Shown: positions 35,805 through 40,322 of the stretch, piece after piece
Numbering within the stretch: position 1 is the stretch's first letter
Layout of the letters: the number at the start of each line of letters is the position of its first letter
Source of the DNA: Planktothrix paucivesiculata PCC 9631
Lineage (GTDB): Bacteria > Cyanobacteriota > Cyanobacteriia > Cyanobacteriales > Microcoleaceae
DNA length: 40,322 bases
Assembly: GCF_900009265.2 (NCBI RefSeq)
Contig: NZ_LR734982.1
Span: forward strand, 1-40,322
Direction: 5' to 3'
Translations under genes and position numbers: made by a program
Notes under the pieces: model-generated
What the model saw: the letters and a program-made list of their open reading frames with translations, nothing else
Told to the model about the DNA's origin: nothing
Database searches by the model: none

Positions 35805-36884
35805 ATGACAAATCCCGCTCCCCCCGAAATTAATCCCAATCTTTGGCCGCAATTATTACAACAACTGTTAGACCGCCAATCCCTTTCTGTAACCCAAGCC
35901 TCACAATTAATGCAGGGATGGCTCCTAGAAACAGTTCCCCCCGTCCTTTCCGGGGCGATTTTGGCAGCGATACAAGCCAAAGGCGTCTCCGCCACGGAAT
36001 TAACCGGAATGGCCGCGGTTTTACAATCCTTTGGTTCCTCGGATACCGCCACAACAACCAATTCCGGCATCATTTCCAACTACCGTGTAATTGATACCTG
36101 CGGCACCGGGGGCGATGGAGCTTCCACCTTCAATATTTCCACTACCGTTGCCTTTGTCGCCGCGGCGGCGGGGGTTCCGGTGGCAAAACATGGAAATCGT
36201 TCCGCATCGAGTAAAGTTGGCTCTGCGGACGTCTTAGAAGCCCTGGGCGTCAACCTCAAAGCCCCCAGCGAAAAAGTCAAACAGGCGTTATCAACGGTCG
36301 GAATCACCTTTTTATTCGCCCCCGGTTGGCATCCCGCCCTCAAAGCCGTGGCCCCCCTGCGTCAAACCCTGAAAGTCCGAACCGTCTTTAATCTATTAGG
36401 GCCCCTGGTCAATCCCCTATATCCTACTGGACAAATCATTGGGGTTTTTGACCCAACAATGCTGCCCATCATTGCCCAAGCCCTAAACCAACTTGGGACA
36501 GAAGTGGCGATCGTTTTACATGGACGGGAAAAACTTGATGAAGCGGGCTTAGGAGATATCACCGACTTAGCGATTTTATCCCAAGGGAAGGTTAAAACAG
36601 CCACCCTCAGCCCCCAGGACTTAGGATTAACTCCCGCCCCCCTAACCGCCCTCAGAGGGGGAGAGGTGCAGGAAAATTCGGAGATTCTGAAAAATTTATT
36701 ACAGGGAAAAGGCACACAAGCACAAAAAGATGTGGTAGCCCTGAATGGGTCTTTAGCCTTACAGGTTGCGGGTGTTGTACCCATGGGCGACCATCAGCAA
36801 GGAATTCATTTAGCTCAAGAGATTTTACAAAGTGGTGCGGCTTGGTCAAAACTGGAAGAATTGGTTAAATTTCTTCAGGATTAA
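35805..36884 (+). CDS. trpD: Anthranilate phosphoribosyltransferase
   Basis: A 359-residue enzyme that transfers phosphoribose from PRPP to anthranilate, the second committed step of tryptophan synthesis. The PRPP loop is [15 protein letters not shown] (99-113), KHGNRS lies at 128-133, and [12 protein letters not shown], the [13 protein letters not shown] segment and the DE-containing [10 protein letters not shown] metal-binding region are present. No other trp gene is adjacent, consistent with scattered trp genes in cyanobacteria. It begins 75 bases after the diguanylate cyclase stop, with no Shine-Dalgarno, and is probably a separate unit. Confidence 0.97.
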   Translation: MTNPAPPEINPNLWPQLLQQLLDRQSLSVTQASQLMQGWLLETVPPVLSGAILAAIQAKGVSATELTGMAAVLQSFGSSDTATTTNSGIISNYRVIDTCGTGGDGASTFNISTTVAFVAAAAGVPVAKHGNRSASSKVGSADVLEALGVNLKAPSEKVKQALSTVGITFLFAPGWHPALKAVAPLRQTLKVRTVFNLLGPLVNPLYPTGQIIGVFDPTMLPIIAQALNQLGTEVAIVLHGREKLDEAGLGDITDLAILSQGKVKTATLSPQDLGLTPAPLTALRGGEVQENSEILKNLLQGKGTQAQKDVVALNGSLALQVAGVVPMGDHQQGIHLAQEILQSGAAWSKLEELVKFLQD

Positions 36885-36890
36885 TGTTAT

Positions 36891-36926
36891 AGCAGGGAAC
36901 AGGCAACAGGCAACAGGCAACAGGGG
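36891..36926. repeat. CAACAGG tandem heptamers after trpD
   Basis: About four units of GGCAACA/GGGAACA lie between the convergent ends of trpD and the UPF0182 gene. It is a degenerate member of the AGGGAAC family seen at the window start. Confidence 0.8.
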
Positions 36927-36943
36927 AAATGGTTCATTTATAT

Positions 36944-39900
36944 TTAACTGGCTTCTGGAATCGGTAAAGCTAGGGGAACAGCAGGTTGAATGGGTGCAAC
37001 TTGAAAGACATCTCTTAATGCTTCTTCTAAAGTTGGTCGCATCACAACTCGGTTTTCACTAGCAACAATTACTCTAACTAAGGTGGGTAAACTATTTTCC
37101 TCTGCTTCTAAATATAAAGGTTCCACATAAAGTAGGGATTGTTCAATGGGAATCACTAATAAATTGCCTTGAATTACCCGGGAACCTTGGCGACTCCAGA
37201 GGGAAATTTGCTCGGAAATTTCAGGTTGTTGGTTAATTAACGCTTCTACCTGTTCCGGCCCAAAAATTAGGCGTTGTTTGGGGAAACGATATAATACTAA
37301 ACTGCCATAATGTTCGAGATCAGAGCGAGCGGCTAACCAGGCGACTAAGTTATTCCGACTAGACGGAGTAAACGGAAGCATAAGCATGAATTCTTCAGTT
37401 TTTTCCGTCGGTAATCGCATGATTAAATAATAGGGTTCCATCGGTTGTTGTTGACTAGCATAAATTTCTACCGGAACCCGCCAGAGATCTTCCCGATTAT
37501 AAAAAACAATCGGATCACTCATGTGATAGGTGAGTAAATGTTGAGATTGAACGCTAAATAAATCAACCGGGTAGCGAATATGTTGACGCAGGGTAATCGG
37601 CATTTCTTCAATAGAATTAAACAAATCGGGAAAAACCTGTTTTAGTGTAGAGATAATGGGATCTTGATCTTCCTCTAATGAATAGAATTTAACCGTACCG
37701 TTATAAGCATCAACAATCACCTTAACCGAATTTCTAATATAGTTAAATGGCGCTCCTTCGGGATCGGAATAGGGGTAAAGATTACTGGTGGTATAAGCAT
37801 CAATCATCCAATATAAATGATTATAATCAACCGATGTAGAATTAGAGTCAGCAACCACAAGATAGGGGTTACTATCATAATGTAGAAAAGGTGCGATCGC
37901 TTTGACTCTTTCTAAGATATTCCGGCGAAATAGTAATTTAGTTTCGGGGGTGAAGTTATCCGTAAATAACATTTGCCAGTTTTTTAAATAGTAGGCAAAT
38001 AAAAACCGTTTCCATCCGGTTCCAATCACAATTCCGCCTTCGCCATCATAGATATTATAAACATTCTCATTTCCCAGGGGAAAATCTAGTTCTTTGACTT
38101 GAGTAGAAGTCATGATTTGAGTATTAGTTAATAAACCGTAATAAAGTCGCGGTTTACCAATCGGAATTATATTTTTAATTCGAGGAGAAACTTCTAAGGT
38201 TGTATCGGGATCTAATTGGGGATCAGCGCCAATATTTTTAACAAAAAATTCAGGCAGACCGCCCTCAGCCACGCGATTCACGGGAGAGAGGGTAAAACCA
38301 TAACCATGGGTATAAACTAAATGTTCATTAACCCAAGTCTTGGCTTTTTCCGGGACTAATTCATAGTTTAATTCCCGAGGGGAAATGAGTACCTGTTGTT
38401 TTTGTAAACCCGTATTATACTTTCCTAAAAATTTATCGGGTAAAATAGAATAGCGATCATAATCGGCGTCGGAAAATTCATAATAAAGACGAATTTGTTG
38501 TAATTGACGATTAGTTTGTAATAACGGTCGTTTATCCCAAAGACGAATATTATCAATCGTTAAATTATTGTTTTTAATATCGGTATAACTTAATTTGGCA
38601 TTGGGATCAAAAGTTTCAACGTTAATTTTATCTAAATTAAATCCTTGGCGAGTATATTGAATACTGTGTTTAATATAAGGTAATTCTCGCTCTAATTCGT
38701 TGGGTTGAACAATCAACTGTTGAACCAAATGGGGGATAATACTTACCACTAGAATACTCAGCCCTAAATACCAAGTAAATATTGCTCTGAGGGAATAGCT
38801 ATCTGCGAATAATTTATCTCGGCCTGAATTTCGTTTTTTAATTAGATATAGCGCGCCTATTTTTCTTAGGAGAATATCAATATAGGGTCTAACTTTTTTG
38901 ACTGAAAAAATTGCTTGCCAGATCAGGAAAAAAGAAAGTAATATAGCGATAATAGATAATAATAAATAACCGGGCTTTAGTATATTGACATCGGTAAAAT
39001 TTGCGCCAAATACAACCCCCTGGGTGGAGTATAAAAGTTCATAACGGGCTAACCAATACCGCATGGCACAACTAAACATCAAAAGCCCTGCCAGTCCGTG
39101 CAGATGACGTTGTTGGGGTTGGGAAAAACTCGGAAATCGCCCTTGACTGAGACTATTTCCAGAGAGCAAATACATTAAACTACAAGTAATAAAACCAACT
39201 GAAAATAATCCAATCAACCAAAATTCCAAAAGGTGAGCAATGGGGAGACTAAAAATATAAAAGCTAATATCTCGATTTAATAAGGGTTCGGTTTGGTTAA
39301 ATAAAGTAGGATGAAAATATTGTAAGAAATTTGACCAATGACTCGACAACAACAAGCTAAATCCAAAACCAAAGGTTAAAGCAATAAAACTAAAAACAAT
39401 GAAAGGATTCCAGAGAATAGAAATTACTAAAATTACTAAAATAGGTATTTTCCAACTGTAGGCTTTAAAATTGTTAATCCATTGCTCAACAATTTGAGGT
39501 TCAAACTGGGCAGGTAGATTAGAAAATAGAGGTTGACTTGCATCCCAATGCCAATAACTGATAAAAATCTGGCTATAATGAATTATAATTAAACCTAGCA
39601 ACAGAGATAAACCCATGACCATCACTAAAAGCGAAGGTAATCCCAAGGAAAATCTAGGTAAATTCTGATGAGATAAATCAAAAAGATGATCGGGAGATTT
39701 ATTTTGTAAATGTTCATAAGAATATTGATGCCGTCGGGCAATGACTAAATTTCCGATTAACCAAGCTACGGTAATCGATAATCCCAATACGGCTAACCCA
39801 ATTTCCATCCCTAATCTTGCTTGAAAAACCGATAAATAATTGACTTCTTTAAACCAAATTAACTCAGCGAAAAATTTGGCAGTCAGATCTAAAATAAATA

Positions 39901-39952
39901 CCAAACTCAATATCGCTAAACTAACTTTAAAAATTAGATTTTTTTTTGCCAT
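36944..39952 (-). CDS. UPF0182 family large membrane protein
   Basis: A 1002-residue protein of the COG1615/UPF0182 family. About seven membrane helices occupy residues 1-430; the rest is a large extracytoplasmic region. Recognised segments include SYTDIKNNNLTIDNIRLWD, YYEFSDADYDRYSI, YTHGYGFTLSPVN, KNWQMLFTDNF, DAYTTSNLYPYS, HIRYPVDLFSVQ and MEPYYLIMRLP, typical of this family. Members occur in actinobacteria and cyanobacteria; the function is unknown. The gene is alone on the minus strand, converging on trpD and divergent from the ndhP-like gene. Confidence 0.93.
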   Translation of the reverse strand: MAKKNLIFKVSLAILSLVFILDLTAKFFAELIWFKEVNYLSVFQARLGMEIGLAVLGLSITVAWLIGNLVIARRHQYSYEHLQNKSPDHLFDLSHQNLPRFSLGLPSLLVMVMGLSLLLGLIIIHYSQIFISYWHWDASQPLFSNLPAQFEPQIVEQWINNFKAYSWKIPILVILVISILWNPFIVFSFIALTFGFGFSLLLSSHWSNFLQYFHPTLFNQTEPLLNRDISFYIFSLPIAHLLEFWLIGLFSVGFITCSLMYLLSGNSLSQGRFPSFSQPQQRHLHGLAGLLMFSCAMRYWLARYELLYSTQGVVFGANFTDVNILKPGYLLLSIIAILLSFFLIWQAIFSVKKVRPYIDILLRKIGALYLIKKRNSGRDKLFADSYSLRAIFTWYLGLSILVVSIIPHLVQQLIVQPNELERELPYIKHSIQYTRQGFNLDKINVETFDPNAKLSYTDIKNNNLTIDNIRLWDKRPLLQTNRQLQQIRLYYEFSDADYDRYSILPDKFLGKYNTGLQKQQVLISPRELNYELVPEKAKTWVNEHLVYTHGYGFTLSPVNRVAEGGLPEFFVKNIGADPQLDPDTTLEVSPRIKNIIPIGKPRLYYGLLTNTQIMTSTQVKELDFPLGNENVYNIYDGEGGIVIGTGWKRFLFAYYLKNWQMLFTDNFTPETKLLFRRNILERVKAIAPFLHYDSNPYLVVADSNSTSVDYNHLYWMIDAYTTSNLYPYSDPEGAPFNYIRNSVKVIVDAYNGTVKFYSLEEDQDPIISTLKQVFPDLFNSIEEMPITLRQHIRYPVDLFSVQSQHLLTYHMSDPIVFYNREDLWRVPVEIYASQQQPMEPYYLIMRLPTEKTEEFMLMLPFTPSSRNNLVAWLAARSDLEHYGSLVLYRFPKQRLIFGPEQVEALINQQPEISEQISLWSRQGSRVIQGNLLVIPIEQSLLYVEPLYLEAEENSLPTLVRVIVASENRVVMRPTLEEALRDVFQVAPIQPAVPLALPIPEAS

Positions 39953-40128
39953 AATATTAAATTAAGCGACCGAAAAGTAATTGATTTTATTCTAACCGAT
40001 AAACCAAAATTATTTATCAAAACAGACCCTAGGATAAAATCGGACAAACCCGTTATAGATTGCTATACATCTGTTAACTCAGAAGGGTCTACAATCAAAA
40101 GCGTATTGAGTGGAGTTGATTACCAAAA

Positions 40129-40251
40129 ATGGATATTAAATTGGCACTGACTGTATTAACGGTGTTATTTACCTTGGGCTGTCTGTTCTTCGGAACCAAA
40201 AACGGCTTCTATGATAGCAATGATTATCATGGTAACGGTTCTGCTCATTAA
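40129..40251 (+). CDS. ndhP: Small single-helix membrane protein, probable NDH-1 subunit NdhP
   Basis: A 40-residue ORF with one N-terminal transmembrane helix (about 4-21, LALTVLTVLFTLGCLFF) and a short polar C-terminus (GTKNGFYDSNDYHGNGSAH). The conserved-looking GTKNGFYD and YHGNGSAH tail reminds me of the cyanobacterial NDH-1 subunit NdhP, a roughly 40-residue protein that stabilises the large thylakoid NDH-1 complex in respiration and cyclic electron flow. The identification is from memory. GGAG lies about 13 bases upstream of the ATG, rather far. No other ndh gene is nearby, as is common for the small subunits. Confidence 0.6.
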   Translation: MDIKLALTVLTVLFTLGCLFFGTKNGFYDSNDYHGNGSAH

Positions 40252-40289
40252 TTAGGGAGCATGGAGTAGGATCAGGGGGAGTAGGGGGG

Positions 40290-40322
40290 CAGGGGAGGCA
40301 GGGGAGGCAGGGGAGGCAGGGG
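40290..40322. repeat. G-rich 9-base tandem repeat (AGGGGAGGC)
   Basis: At least three copies of a CAGGGGAGG unit run to the window edge after the ndhP-like gene, preceded by a looser G-rich stretch from about 40270. It probably continues beyond the window. It resembles the C-rich units at 10141-10180 on the opposite strand. Confidence 0.85.

Noticed and set aside
36362-36784. A 140-codon minus-strand open frame inside trpD
   Set aside because: It is the antisense shadow of a certain gene, with low-complexity composition and no recognisable domain.
36944-39952. UPF0182 protein as a novel transporter or protease
   Set aside because: It matches a known uncharacterised family, and no catalytic or transporter motif is visible, so no function is assigned.

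Overview
This window looks like chromosomal DNA from a filamentous, Oscillatoriales-type cyanobacterium; Planktothrix is my best guess, made by eye only. The grounds are many copies of the HIP1 octamer GCGATCGC, AT-rich spacers with degenerate short repeats (AGGGAAC/AGGGAAT heptamers, CTGATAA heptamers, palindromes, small terminal-inverted-repeat elements), the order tig / asd-dapA-rnj that I recall from Synechocystis, and a 40-residue protein that resembles the NDH-1 subunit NdhP.

Layout. 1-2450: an Old Yellow Enzyme-type reductase faces an ArsR-type regulator and a DUF1349 protein, with operator-like repeats between them. 2537-7200 (minus strand): a diheme cytochrome c, a Cache-type hybrid histidine kinase and a REC-kinase form a compact apparent operon. 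7274-12938 (minus): metabolic and housekeeping genes (MBL hydrolase, panD, ppa, a transaldolase-family enzyme, a DUF218 protein, cobU and a DUF5009 membrane protein). 13141-16538: a small membrane protein, an exported pentapeptide-repeat protein with a structured leader, a repeat-rich segment with an IS630 remnant, an FkbM methyltransferase and a TPR protein. 16618-24760: purH, a CheY-like regulator, tig, asd, dapA and rnj. 24929-25705: a YcaC-like hydrolase between a palindromic repeat and a second IS630 remnant.

25799-35729 is the most distinctive part: five co-directional genes with gaps of 9 to 28 bases or an overlap. They encode a MASE1 hybrid kinase, a solute-binding lipoprotein without a transporter, a Cache-HAMP hybrid kinase, a second MASE1 hybrid kinase and a REC-PAS-GGDEF diguanylate cyclase. 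The three kinases carry nearly the same transmitter/receiver module behind different sensors, with signs of sequence exchange between copies. The set reads as a multi-input sensory operon whose likely output is cyclic-di-GMP; the wiring is inferred. The window closes with trpD, a 1002-residue UPF0182 membrane protein and the ndhP-like gene.

No rRNA, tRNA, CRISPR array or intact transposon was seen. All family assignments were made by reading motifs, without database searches.
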